This document shows positions 34,163 to 45,889 of a DNA stretch of 64,000 nt, piece by piece. The first letter of the stretch is position 1, and every line of letters starts with the position of its first letter. The DNA is from Cordilura impudica. Lineage: Eukaryota; Arthropoda; Insecta; Diptera; Scathophagidae. The position numbers were made by a program, and so were the translations under genes. The stretch lies in assembly GCA_963682025.1 (NCBI GenBank), contig OY821519.1, positions 141,412,429-141,476,428 of the forward strand, read 5' to 3'. The notes beneath the pieces are model-generated. The model was not told the DNA's origin and made no database searches. It saw only the letters and a program-made list of their open reading frames with translations.

Positions 34163-35103
34163 TTGTTTACATATATGTATGTATGCACGAGTTTTTTATT
34201 CAGTGTGTGTTTTTTTCACTCTGAAAATTTCACATGTTTTAAAAAATGGTTGCAGCTTTCAAAGCTCTTCAGTTATCGAGTGATGATTGAAATTTAAATC
34301 ATTTAAAGATTTTAAAATTTTATTTTTTTAATCGAAAGACTTTTGCCAACATTGTTTCTAAGCTGTCCCAATTCAGAGTGAACTACGAATTTATATAAGA
34401 TGAAAATTTAAATATCAGAAAAACAATTAAATATATTTCCATTAGTATTATTATTTTAAAAATTTTTCTCGGTAAATTTATTTTTTTAACAACTTACAAT
34501 ATAAAAAGTTTTAAATATTATTTAAACAATTAAAAATACTTGTATATAATGTATTTATGAATACATTATTTGAAATATACATATGTTTGTGTGTATATTA
34601 ATTTTTTTACATTTTACATATTTGTCATTCATTGTATTAAAAGAAAGGTAATGAAACAAATATTTCACAGTCTGTTTTTTTTTTTTTTTTTGAATACATA
34701 AGTATTAATAATATTATTAATTTTTAGTCGATTTGAAAATAACTAAATAAATTAACGAATTGCCCTCCTTTTTATTTTCAGAAACTTGGAATAATATGTT
34801 CGGTAAGTTGATTAGTGCTGATTAGATACTTTTAATATCAGTTTTAATTTTTAAAATAAGCTTGAATATTATGAAATATTGAAAAATGTGTTTTTCAATT
34901 CAAAGTCAGCAAATCAGTAGGTTGTGGATAGTGATGAATTCCTTATGACATTCAAATGAGGCGACTGACCCCCGATTTATATATTTTTTTTTTTAATGAA
35001 TTTTTGAATATATAATCGAATTATTTATGGACCATATTAAAACAATCGGAATCTGAACAAAAAATGGGTGAAGAAATAATTATAATTTATATGGAAAACA
35101 ATT
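34163..35103. other. AT-rich spacer
   Basis: No features beyond T runs near 34674-34691. Confidence 0.4.
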
Positions 35104-35255
35104 AGAAAATTATAGTCGGTTTAGATGGACAATACGATACCTTATATCATGATCTGGGAAAAATGGTCGTAGGTCCAACTAATAGGATGTAGAAAAGCGG
35201 CATTAACCAAGCTTGTTGGCATTATTGTAAATTTGTTGCGAAAGATATGAAAAAG
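35104..35255 (+). repeat. R1 left-end fragment
   Basis: AGAAAATTATAGTCGGTTTA and the following ATACCTTATATCATGATCTG match R1 4232-4390. The palindrome is mutated and the copy stops where Tc1-like sequence begins. Confidence 0.7.
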
Positions 35256-35810
35256 TTGTACAGTTTCGTAAAAAATATAAAAAATGGACAGTTGAAGAAT
35301 GTAAACGAGTAATCTGGTTTAATGAAACGAAAATTAATCCATTTCAATCAGTTGGACAAGAGTATTATTGGCATCGACCATATAAAAAACTTCAGTGTCA
35401 TCAGGTTAAGCAAAGTGTAAAACATGATGGTGTGGTATGTTTTACATGGTGGAACGTTGGTGGCGGAAAGAAGAGCACATTCAGAGGAAGAATTATTGTT
35501 TCAAAAAGATTGTGATCCGAAACATACTTCCAAAATTCTTAAAAATTGGTTTTCAAATCAGAAATTTCAATTAATTCAGTGGCCAACACAAATTTCGGAC
35601 CTTAATCCAATTGAAAATTTGTAGGCTCTTTTAAAGAAAAGATTCTCAGTATGTAAAACGCCCCAAAGAACATGGTTGATCTATGGCTACGAATTCAAGA
35701 AGAATGGAAAAATATTCCAGACCGAACTATCAAGTATTTGGTAGAGAGTATACCAAAACCTATAAAAAGTGTAAAGAAGAACAAGGGTTTGTAGACAAAA
35801 TATTAAGGAC
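35256..35810 (+). pseudogene. Tc1-like transposase C-terminal part
   Basis: Starts FRKKYKKWTVEECKRVIWFN (first catalytic region; the Asp is Asn in WFNETK). It continues through LLFQKDCDPKHTSKIL (second Asp, 35490-35540), SDLNPIENL (third acid, Glu, 35595-35622) and RIQEEWKNIPDRTIKYLVES to about 35800. A stop after NPIENL and frameshifts make it inactive. The helix-turn-helix part is missing. Confidence 0.8.
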
Positions 35811-35888
35811 GGCATATGCCGTCAAGACTATGAATTCTAATGTGACATGATGGCATATGGCGTCATTTATATCGCCTTTATTTCATTT

Positions 35889-36219
35889 CTAGACACCTTT
35901 ATTTTTTAACTTAGCCAATTCACAAACCAACACCTTTTTGATTTACTTTTATTGTGAATGAAGATAACAGACTCATTTACAAACACATTAACAAACTTAA
36001 TAAACATACACATAGCATATGTATAATTTTATGTATGTGTAAGTAGCAGCTTTAAATGCAATTTACTCAAAATACAGGACAAAATTTAAAAATCAGTAAA
36101 TCTGGAAAATAGCTAAAAATAAATTCCTTTCAAATAATATATGTTTTGTGAAAATCGGGATAAAACGGTAGAACTAAACATCGGTCACAAGAAATCGCCT
36201 AGCCTATTAATATTATAGA
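35889..36219 (-). mobile_element. Helitron-like short element, hairpin lost
   Basis: The minus strand begins TCTATAATATTAATAGGCTA and T follows on the plus strand at 36220. The body matches its relatives down to GAATTGGCTAAGTTAAAAAA. The hairpin is missing, but CTAG occurs at 35889-35892. Confidence 0.7.
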
Positions 36220-36339
36220 TTTATTAATTAATATCACAATTCAGTTTAAAATAAAAAATAAAAATAATTAAACTCGCTTAATAAAAGAAGTCTCAAATGA
36301 ATGGTTCATAATTATGGGACACTTAAAAAATTTAATTCA

Positions 36340-37210
36340 TTTAATGAAACGTTGACCATAATTGAAACTCAGTATGTTGAAATACTTCCTTCTTTGGTTT
36401 TCAAAATATATTTGATCCTGTTTGGAATTGATTTGACCAATTTGGAGCAATCATCTATGGTTACTTTAGACCAGATGTCTTTTATAGCGCTGATTAATTC
36501 ATTTTTAGTTCTTATTTGGTAGTTTTGAAAGTCACGATCAATAATAGACCACAAGTTTTCAATTGGCTCGATATCTGGCGATGTTGCTGGCCAAACTAAT
36601 AGGGGAATACCATGCCATTGAGAATTTCGCCGTATGAAAGGGGCATTATTTTGTTGAAAGTAGAGCCAAAAGTTTTGTCAAAATATGATGGAAGTTCTTC
36701 GGAAATTAAATCAATATAGCTTCTAGCATTTGAGTGTCCTTTATAAAAGAGTAATAGCCAGTACCATCCCCATACGCTTGTATTCTTGGCTGAAAGCAAA
36801 ATGGTTGGTCCTTCTTCTGCATTGTTCGTCGAGCAAATAAAATATTTTTACGATTTTTCAATTCAAAGTGGAATTCGTTGCTAAAAATAACCTTATTCCA
36901 ATCCCTTTCAATCTAATTTGCGTACTTTTTACACCAATTTAATATTTTTTTTTCTGTTTGAACATAGTTCCGATAAGGACGTCGTTTCTTGGTGTAGCTC
37001 TTAAGACTATGGTTTACAAGTCGGCGACGGGTTGTGCTGCCACTTATTGACTTCCCAATGGTAGATGACCGTTCCGAAGCACGTTGGCGACTACTAGCTG
37101 ACGGTTTTTTTTTTATACACTTGAACCAAATGCCGATATCGGGCTGACGTTGTGCGATTGAAACGCACAAAAATAATTTATTCACAACAACTAATTGATA
37201 CTATTCAAAA
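36340..37210 (-). pseudogene. Tc1-like transposase, second family, multiply frameshifted
   Basis: Minus-strand blocks in order: TTRRRLVNHSLKSYTKKRRP (37020-36960); RDWNKVIFSNEFHFELKNRK (Asn in place of the first catalytic Asp); MLEAILIDLISEELPSYFDK; YRANWKLVVYYRS; and IRTKNELISAIKDIWSKV with LVKSIPNRIKYILKTKEGS (to about 36370). This is the Tc1-family layout, including the C-terminal LVxSIPxRIKxILK helix. The second-Asp block is badly decayed. Ends were not identified. Confidence 0.72.
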
Positions 37211-37889
37211 ATTAATTCTTTGTGTTGATAGTATATCAGTACTGAAATTTTTTTGCTTAGTTATTATTTTTTTCGTGTTACAATTGTAATGATCTCAGTT
37301 CCTTAGGGTATTTATATTAACATGATATATTTTATTTTTTTTTACCTGATACCAATTGTTCTTATAATTTCATAAATAAATTCCATTTATGTCTTTAAAT
37401 ACCTTTGGTTTCCCGAACCTGAGCTCGTCGAATTTTTCAGAGACATTTCAGTGAAAGTTTCTTACTTTTGTCTGCCAAATACCCCCAGCAAAGGCATGCT
37501 ATCTTATGACCCACAAATTAGCCTTATCGTTTGCTAAAGTAGGTAGGAGTAAAACAAAAAAGAAATATGTAAGGACTGTACACATAAAAATTATAACATA
37601 TATAAATAAGCGAATGTTATTCCTCATAATTAGCGATTGTTTTAAAAGCTCTTTTTGGATTATTATTAAAAATTATAATAAGTTTTTCACGTACTTTTCT
37701 TTCACAATCCCTTTTAAAGTAAAATAATTAAAATAATGCAAGACCAACATAACTAAAGATATTTAATACTGCGCAAACCTTATACACAATGTCACCTCGC
37801 AACACATAAATGATTTGAATTGTTCTTGTTAGTTTGTTTCTTTATGTGATATCTGAACCGAGGAAGCCGATTATAAATAATACTTTTAC

Positions 37890-38185
37890 TTCTTTTACCC
37901 CACCACTGTCTGTAGTTTGTGCTGATGGTTGTAACAACAAAAAAGATTGGAATACGTTTTTTCTACCCATCGGCTCAGTATCACTTTCTGAGTCTAAAGT
38001 GTCTAGTCGTCATTTAAAAATAGCAATCGCAAAATTTTTCATGTCTGCCGGCCAACTCAATATTTGGTTTATCCTTTATATTCATTTATGACTTAAGTAT
38101 ATTTGAACCTAATACCCTTTCTCGAATATCATCGTATAAGGTATCACATAATTGGTCTAGACCGCATATAACTTTCATTCTTATT
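37890..38185 (-). repeat. Dispersed repeat R1, decayed copy
   Basis: GTTTGTGCTGATGGTTGTAA, the ATCACTTTCTGAGTC block and TAAGGTATCACATAATTGGT followed by CTAGACCGC correspond to R1 in reverse. Much of the centre is deleted. Confidence 0.6.
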
Positions 38186-38627
38186 CTTTAAAGATGATGA
38201 GTAAGAAAAAGTTTTATTGCAACCATTTTACCACTTACAATAACAGTCTTCTTCTTCCGTTATCTTATGAAGTTTAAATATCACATCCATAAGGGACCAA
38301 ACTTTGTAAGGACAAAAAAAAAAAATTACTGTGACGATGATGTCAGTTTAGGAATTGCTAATAAAAACATACAAAGTTTTTGTTATGATTGAGTGAATAA
38401 TGAAGTAGAAGAGATACTTACGAGTTCATACCACACCATCATCACATCACACCACATTAAAGCCATTTTAAGCTAATGATGGGTGCATATGTAAAATTTT
38501 ACATGCAGTGACGAGCAAAAGAGTTGGAATGTTGATCAATCCATCACTTAGGACTCTGTAGAATCTTTAGCAATCAGGTAAATGTTTTAAAACTTCCGGG
38601 TTTTTATTTATTTATTATAAAGGGTGA

Positions 38628-39547
38628 TCTATTTCGAGGTTCCCTACTTTCTTAAAGAAAAAAAAAACACAGAAAGTTCAAATTTAATGGGGAATGTTTA
38701 TTATCATTTGAAAGAACATTCTTTGGCATTTATTTTTTGAAGATTATGTCTATCAAATGTTGGCCGCGGCTACGTCTCAGATGGTCCATCCGTTGAGTCC
38801 AATTTTTGATGACTCGTTCGAACATTTCGACTGGCAACTGGCGAATGACACGCGTGATGTTTTGCTCCAAGGCCTGAATCGAAGCGGGATTGTCCGCATA
38901 AACTTAAGACTTTACATATCCCTACAGGAAAAAGTCTAACGGTGTGATATCACACGATCTTGGTGGCCAATCAACCGGCCCAAAACGTGAAATTATCTGC
39001 TCACCGAAGTGTTCTCTCAATAAATCCATTGATTGATGCGCTGTGTGGGAAGTGGCGCCGTCTTGTTGAAACCAAATGTCGCCGAGATCACGAGCTTCAA
39101 TTTCAGGCATCAAATAGTCGGTTATCATGGCACGATAATGGTCCGAGTTGCTGTGAACGGCGCCAAATAGACTCTCCACGGTTTTCGTGTACAGTCTCGG
39201 CTACGGCCGCTATATTTTCTTCACTGCGTGCTGGACATGGTCTATTCGGTCGAATATTATCCAATAATGAATGCTGGGTCTCAAGATGGGTGATGGTGTT
39301 GCGAATAGTACGCTCAGTAGGCCGATTGACCATAAGTTGAGCGAAGTGTACGAAACACATTTTTCACAGAACGTGAATTTTCGTAATAAAGTAGAACGAT
39401 TTGTAAACGTTGTTCAGGCGTAAGTCTTTCCATGATGAAATGCCAAACAATACTAAATAAAAATAACATGACAGCATTACACGACTCACACGTGATCTGT
39501 CAAAAAAAGGCTATTGAAAAGAGTATATCTACTTGGATCACCCGTTA
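38628..39547 (-). mobile_element. Internally deleted DUF4817-group mariner
   Basis: TA at 38628-38629 and 39546-39547. The ends AAGGGTGATCTATTTCGA and (minus strand) ACGGGTGATCCAAGTAGA are inverted repeats of the 445-1754 type. Two minus-strand fragments remain. One is N-terminal (39103-39360, SEENIAAVAETVHENRGES, helix-turn-helix). The other is C-terminal (38922-39179, FQQDGATSHTAHQSM, RSCDITPLDFF). The segment with the first catalytic Asp is deleted, which explains the 920-bp length. Non-autonomous. Confidence 0.88.
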
Positions 39548-39558
39548 TTAATTTATAA

Positions 39559-40803
39559 TAAAGGGTTTTTCAAAAAGAGCGCTACAAAAGTTTTTTAAAT
39601 AAATCAAAAACGGTTTTGGATATCAATGAAATTCTTTATTCCTGTGAAAGTACGTTCGATGCCATTATGTATGGAAATCGATATCTTTTGCATGGCCACC
39701 ACGGGCACGCTTGCAGAAGTCCAGACGCTGAACCCAATTTTCGACAGTTTTCAAGCATAAATCCCCCGATACTGCAGCAATTTCACGTTCGATATTCGTA
39801 CGAAGTTCATCAATCGTCGCTGGCTTGTTGGCATAGACCATAGACTTGACGTAGCCCCATAGGAAATAGTCCAATGGCGTCAAATCGCACGACCGAGGCG
39901 GCCAATCGACTGGACCATTTCGTGAGATAACACGTTCTCCAAACTTGGTTTCCAATAAATTGATTGTGTGGCTTTGGCGCCGTCCTGTTGGAACCACATG
40001 TCCTTCAAGTCCATATCATTCAATTGGGGCCAAAAATATTCGGTTATCATTGAACGGTAGCGATTCCCATTCACAGTAACGTGCCGGTCTTGATCATCAC
40101 GAAAGAAGCACGGCCCAATGACGCCGCCGGCCCATAAACCGCACCAAACCGAAATTTTTTCGAGATGCAATGATGACTCATGGAGTACATGTGGATTGCT
40201 GTCTGACCAATAACGCATATTTTGTTTATTGACGAAGCCATTCAGCCAGAAATGAGCCTCATCGCTGAAGATGATTTTTCGATGAAAATCCGAATCATTT
40301 TCAAGTCGTTGCTCAGCCCAATTCACGAACATACGACGCTTCTGGTGGTCAAGCGGCTTCAGTTCTTGCGTCAATTTGATCTTGTAAGGATGTAGGCCAA
40401 GATCTTTTCGCAAAATTCGCCACAACGACGTCACAGAGATACCCAACGCTTGAGAACGATGTGTGAGAGACACATTTGGGCTTTCTTCAACTGAAGCCTC
40501 AGCGGCAGCAATATTCTCGACACTACGGGCACTTATTTGTCTCACTGGCACGGGAACATTTTGCTAGGACGATTATGACGACCATAAATTGGACGTAGCG
40601 TTCTTAACGTTGAGGCCACTGACTCCGAATTTCGGTAGTAAATTTTAATAACTTCGACTCGTTGTTGGCTCATATATGTATCTCTCCATCATGAAATGGC
40701 AAACCTTACTGAAGAGATATGTCAAAAGAGCGGCAAGAAATATGGCGTCGTTTGCTGTCCCTGTCTTTCTACTTTTGTAGCGTCCCTGTTGAAAAACCCT
40801 TTA
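39559..40803 (-). mobile_element. Full-length DUF4817-group mariner with 30-bp ends
   Basis: TA at 39559-39560 and 40802-40803. The left end AAGGGTTTTTCAAAAAGAGC (39561) and the right end AAGGGTTTTTCAACAGGGAC (minus strand from 40801) match over about 30 bp, both ending CGCTACAAAAG. It lies only 11 bp from the previous element, in the same orientation. The transposase is related to that at 554-1639 but from another subfamily. Confidence 0.9.
39665..40671 (-). pseudogene. DUF4817-group mariner transposase, two frame breaks
   Basis: The ATG at 40669-40671 opens MSQQRVEVIKIYYRNSES and runs to RHNRPS near 40560. The frame then shifts, and about 30 residues seen in the 554-1639 protein are missing. 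From 40551 the frame carries ARSVENIAAAEASVEESPNV, FSDEAHFWLNG (first Asp) and FQQDGA (second Asp). A second shift near 39980 leads to the 39665-39997 frame with RSCDLTPLDYFLWGYVKS (third Asp) and the C-terminus. All catalytic residues survive, but the gene is broken. Confidence 0.87.
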
Positions 40804-40869
40804 GAAAGAAATTTTAAAAAAATATTATATACCCATGTATTTGAAAAAAAAAAAAAAAAAATTAAAAAA

Positions 40870-41140
40870 CACTTTTGAACGTTGCTCAAAAGATACAAAA
40901 ATTAGGCTATTTTTATTATTTTGTCCACAACGTTTTGGCATACTCTCTACCAAATTCTTGATAGTCTGGGATATTTTCCATTTTTCTTGAACTAACAGCC
41001 AGAACTCATTCACGTTTCAATTGAACTAAGGTGGCCACTGAATTAATTGAACCTTCTGAGGTAAGTTTCGGATCACCATCTTGTTGAAACAATAATTCTT
41101 CTTCAGAATTTGCCCAAGTTGGTCTGGAGAATACTAAAGT
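40870..41140 (-). pseudogene. Tc1-like transposase C-terminal scrap
   Basis: Minus-strand frames give LFQQDGDPKLTS near 41070-41100 (second-Asp block) and LVESMPKRCGQNNK near 40915-40960, the C-terminal Tc1 signature. The acid-3 region is only partly legible. Confidence 0.65.
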
Positions 41141-41739
41141 AGCATTCATTTTTTAATACCTTCTAGTTTAACTAATGGGTCAACATTCCACAATATTTTT
41201 TTTAGTGAGCTTAAACCTTTATCGCGTGGTGGTCGCGCTCCGAAACCACACATTTTCGTTTTTTTTTCAAATTTTTTTCCGTGATTTTTCAGTAAAAACT
41301 TATTGATTACTTATCTTTTACTTCATAAATTTTGAGTTATTTTTCCTTCTAACATGTCGTTATTTAAAGGTAATTTTTAATGAAATAAAATAATCTGTTA
41401 TTATTTATACAAACAATCTTAAAGTTCTGAAATTATCATCCTACGCCATCATTATCTATCATAAAAAAATAAAAAAATAGCATTTATTTGTAACAGATAC
41501 GTAAAACACGTTCCTTTTTTAGAGAAATTGTCTGTGGTCTGAATGAGAGAACGTAGAATTATTTAATTCATATATTAATTGAGTTTTTTAGTTTAAAATT
41601 TACGATTCCGTCGAAGTCTTTTATATGGACGATACTAATAATATTATATTCAGTCTGATTGGAATAGGTTAATTTTAATTTCATTAGAACAGATGACCCG
41701 TTTATATTCTTTAACTGTCCATTTCCCATATGTTTTACA

Positions 41740-42030
41740 ACACTGCCATGTTTTTATTTGAGTTTGCGCTGATGGTTGTAACTAACAAGACCCATCATTT
41801 ATTATACCGATCGAGTCGAATCACTTTCTTGTATATGTTTTTTGAAAAATAATTGACTTTACAAAATATGGTCAAGTTCGCTCCATTTTTCGACTTAGTT
41901 CCATATAAATATAGCATCCGATATGAAATTTTTCAGATCTGCAGGCAAAAAAAAAAAAAAATAAAAAAAATTCCACTCAGATTAGGGTTATGCTTATTTT
42001 CTATACCCATAGTCGGTCTAGACCAGTGAA
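41740..42030 (-). repeat. Dispersed repeat R1, internally deleted
   Basis: GAGTTTGCGCTGATGGTTGT, TATTATACCGATCGAGTCGA, ATAAATATAGCATCCGATAT and, at the end, CCATAGTCGGTCTAGACCAG match R1 in reverse. Confidence 0.7.
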
Positions 42031-44559
42031 GGCCATACCAAGCACGCTGGTGCTCGGCTTCTTATATGTATACAGCCGAACGAAAACAAAAATACTCACT
42101 AAAGAGTAAAAGTAAACAACAATTTCATTCAGTCTTATGAAAGCTTTTGAACAAAGCAGGTCTATGTCGCATTGCAGAGAATATTTGTTTAAAAGAAACC
42201 AAAAATGTTGAGAAAATTTCGAAGACTTGATAAAATAAATTACGCAAAGCAGTTGAATCTGCTATAAACTAAACATTTTCTATAAATTACATACGTCGCA
42301 CAGTGTCGTGATTTCATATAACGAGTGGCCATAAATAGAAGGAGTGGTTGTAAAGAGTTGAAATTTGGCACACGTATTTTATTTGATAAAAGAAAAAAAA
42401 TATTAAAATTTCAAAAACTTTGGAGCAAGGATTCGTGTCCTTCCCATATATCCTGAAATTAAAAAACGTTATAAAAGATGGAAAAGAAGTCCGAACTTTA
42501 TGAAATTTTGTATAGTCATTTAGTTTGATACCCTAAATGATTTGATAAAATTTTATCCAAATCGTGTCGCCTTCTCAAAAATGTCCTTTTTCAAAAAATT
42601 AAAAAAAAGTGAACAAAAAATTAAATTTTTAAATTAATTTGATACACGAAACACTTGTAACAAGAATAATGTGTGGGTCAAATTTTATCCAATTTTAACA
42701 ATTTTTAACAATTTTTTATATTAATTTTTTTTAATAAAATTTTTGGCGATTTTTTGTCTTAAATTTTTTTTAAAAACGAAAAAAATTCAATGAAAAAAAT
42801 TCAAATGGAAAGTAAAGTAAATGTTACTTTTTAATGTTTACACTTGTTTTATTATTTAAATAAATTATAAAAAATAATGTTTTGAACAATTTTTATTTAT
42901 TAAATACAATAAAAAAGAAAATGTTAGAATTTGTTTACTCTATTCATCCGAATCACTTTCTTCAAGCTGGTTTATTAAATTTTCTTGATTATAAATATTA
43001 TTTTCCTCAATAATAAAATCATTTATTTCTTCACAACTCCTTTTACTTATTTTATCTTCTTTTATATGTATAGATAACTTTGGTTCAGACTGCAAAACCA
43101 TTCTTTCTATTAGGTCTTTATTAGTATTTGTACGACTATTTTTTCGAGTATGGTTTAAACGAGTTTTTCTAAAAACTTTATGAGTGGCTTCTATAGCTTC
43201 CTCAGATAACATACCTACTGGAATCTTGGAGTTTTTTATAAATTCTGCTCCATGAACTAGTATTTTGTGGACAGTAACAGGCATACAATACCAAGAATAT
43301 TTTTGAACATATAAATTCCATGTTTCTCTAAGCAGCTGTTGAAAATTTATAATATTTATTGTTTTACTGCTTGAAATAGTTTTTAAAATCAAAGAAAAAT
43401 TTTTAATTAGTGATGGGTCAACCTGCGTTATGCTAGATGAGACATCAATCCCATCATTTGTTGTACCAGAACCGGTTTTAACTTTATCTACATTTAATCC
43501 AAGCTCCTTTTTAAAATCTTCCTGAATTTTAGATTTTCTTTGATTTAAAATTTGCTTATCATCATTTTTTGAAACTCTCCAAATTTTTAGAGGCAACCTG
43601 TAAGCTATGTGTAATATACACTCAAAGAATTTTATCCATGCATGTAATGTTGATCATCCGTGTTTATGTAATTCTTCTCTTTTTTTAAGGTCCCTCTCAA
43701 ATACTTGAATTAAATTCATTTCAGTGGGTTTTGCACCGCAAACAAAACAAGAAGAACTGCTTTTGTTATCAGCTAACACATTAAGAGCAGCTCCATCTAC
43801 CATTGTTAATCTCATGTCAAAATGAACGGTAAGGTTTTTTTTATCAGAAACATAATCAAATGTTTGCAAATTATATATTTCTTTCTCAATAATTTTCCTT
43901 GTAGTTTTAACCAAATCCGAATTTTCTTTTTCCATATAATAGCATATTGGACGACAATACCTTATTGAGGAATGTTTTAAATTATTCCATAAACTGTTTT
44001 CTGTAGCCCAGTCTAAAAATCTTAATGGAACAAATGAAGCAACAAATAAATATTCATCCCGCGAATTTGGATCATTAAACTTTTGTTTGTAATTGCTATG
44101 GCCTGAACTACCATCAAATCCCCATTTAATTTCCAAAACTACATCATTTTGGGTTTCAAAATCATTTAAATCTAATAAACTTTTGGCTGTCATATTTAAA
44201 ATATTTTGTAATGGTATTTTTACTGACGTTTCTGATATTGATATATTTTCCGGAATATATTTTTTCTTTGCTTTTTGTAGACTATAATATGATGGAAAAC
44301 AGTTCTTGTGCACATCATTTACAACCGTTCGCATATTTTCATATTGTCTATACGATAGATCATTATCTATTAATAATGCTAAAGCCTTTTCTACGGAAAT
44401 AGAAGTTTCTGGAGTTGGGCTAGATACTCTTTGAACAGCTCTTCGTAATTGCTCAGGGCATGTAGACCTCACAAGATCATCTACCTTTCTTCTTTTGGTT
44501 CGTTCAGAACTTTCATTAAAGCCTACTCTTGGTCTTCCTTTACGACTTGTACTTGGTCC

Positions 44560-44627
44560 CTTAATAAATAAAAAAAAAATGTTATTTATTATATTATAAA
44601 AAATAAATATTCACATAATGATATTAC
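44560..44627 (-). other. Predicted 68-bp intron in the T3 transposase
   Basis: On the minus strand GTAATATC begins at 44627. A pyrimidine-rich stretch then leads to TTATTAAG ending at 44560. Removing it joins two frames in phase 0. In T5 the corresponding linker is continuous, so this is inference. Confidence 0.45.
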
Positions 44628-44638
44628 AATGTATATAT

Positions 44639-44700
44639 CTTCTTCTTCTTCCACTTCTTCTTCTACTTCTTCCACTTCTTCATCAACTTCTTCCACATCA
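44639..44700. repeat. TTC/CAC trinucleotide-type repeat in coding sequence
   Basis: A TTCTTC...CACTTC tract on the plus strand encodes the Glu/Val-rich acidic run of the T3 transposase. Confidence 0.7.
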
Positions 44701-45478
44701 AAAAATGAATTTAGCCAGAAAAAGTTTTTGTTTTCAAACACAGATTTCTTTCTGTAGCATTTTTCCCAACTTTTTTTTATTCTAGCTAGAATTGATTTAA
44801 GTCTTAACATACTTTTTTGTTGCAATTGTGTCTTAAATTTATATTCTAAATGATTTTTAATTTCCGTAAGGGCTAGGGAGTGTGTTGTATGTTTGTGCCA
44901 AATATAGAAAATTTGCCTAATTTGCACTTGCCTTGACACTGAAAAAGTGAAAAAAATTGACTATTCTGCCAAGCTCTGCAAAAGAGACCCATTTTTTTTA
45001 ATGTACATACTTGTATCAATATTATATTAAAGTATCAAAAATAAACTCGAATAAACTTTTTTTTAGACCTTCTATAAACTTGTAAGTTGTAAACAATTAA
45101 AAAAATTTCTTTCTGTTTACATTCAGAATAACGGTACAAAACACATGATGAATTAAATGTAAAAAAAAATATGTTACCATATTTTAGTAATGTCATACTT
45201 TAATATTTAAAAACAATTTAACTGCATTATCAACAATTTACGTTAAATTAACCCATTTGTATCTACGCTATTTTTCACGTTTCTTGTGTGCATATTGCAT
45301 ACTTACCAAAAACTTTCAACTTTGATTGGCTATAACTTTGTCAAAAATATTTTTTTTTCAAAAATTCTTTTTGATTATTGTAATTTGAAATCTAGTTTAT
45401 CAAACTGTTTCAACAGATTTTTAAAATTCCAAAAGTCGTTTTTTTTATTTTTGGCCGCTGACACCACACAGTGCGTCG

Positions 45479-45889
45479 CCTCCATTTGACAACATTATAT
45501 CTGTCTTTTATGCATTTTTTTTTTAATTTTAAAAAAGATCCAGTTACTGCAGGCTGGTAAGTTTTTTAGTTTTTGGTAACATACCACTTATTAACCTTTG
45601 AAACTTCTTATCTTTTTAAGTTTTGATATTTTTTTTATTTTTTAAAGAAATGAATTACTTATTATTACTTATTTGACTTAATAAACATCAAACTTATGGA
45701 TAAAAGAGATTAAATGTTCTTCACATTTTGTTTTACATTTTCAGAATGTAAGATTTAAAATTTTAAAACAACAAAATATATTTAAAATTTTACCATATTC
45801 TTCATGAACTCAACTATTTTCCCTTTTAGTCATTCACATAAAAATTCATACAAAATCTACACAAACCCATTTAATATCGGCATTGTGTT
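45479..45889. other. AT-rich spacer
   Basis: Nothing recognised. Confidence 0.4.

Larger units (their letters stand above)
42940..44939 (-). pseudogene. Transib (RAG1-like) transposase, nearly intact
   Basis: The N-terminal part (44628-44939) ends in an acidic VEEVDEEVEEVEEE run. After a likely 68-bp intron, the frame from 44559 gives GPSTSRKGRPR, a linker, and the first catalytic Asp in WGFDGSSGHSNYKQ (codon 44113-44115). The second Asp is in LTMVDGAALN (43795-43797) and the zinc-ligand CFVC lies 16 residues later. One in-frame TGA at 43654-43656 interrupts. STLHAWIKFFE, FKKELGLNVDK, zinc ligands HKILVH (His spacing as RAG1 937/942) and LSEEAIEATHK with the presumed catalytic Glu (43189-43191) follow, to the stop at 42940. 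D-D spacing is 106 (108 in RAG1). No ATG is seen at 44939, so a 5' exon may be missing. Confidence 0.9.
42299..45473 (-). mobile_element. Complete Transib element (T3) with RSS-heptamer end
   Basis: The left end at 42299 starts CACAGTGTCGTGATTTC. The right end, read on the minus strand from 45473, is CACTGTGTGGTGTCAGC. Both sides carry the 5-bp duplication CGTCG (42294-42298 and 45474-45478). CGTCG fits the CGNCG preference reported for Transib elements. CACAGTG is identical to the consensus heptamer of vertebrate recombination signal sequences. The element is 3175 bp and holds a nearly complete RAG1-like transposase on the minus strand. Confidence 0.93.
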
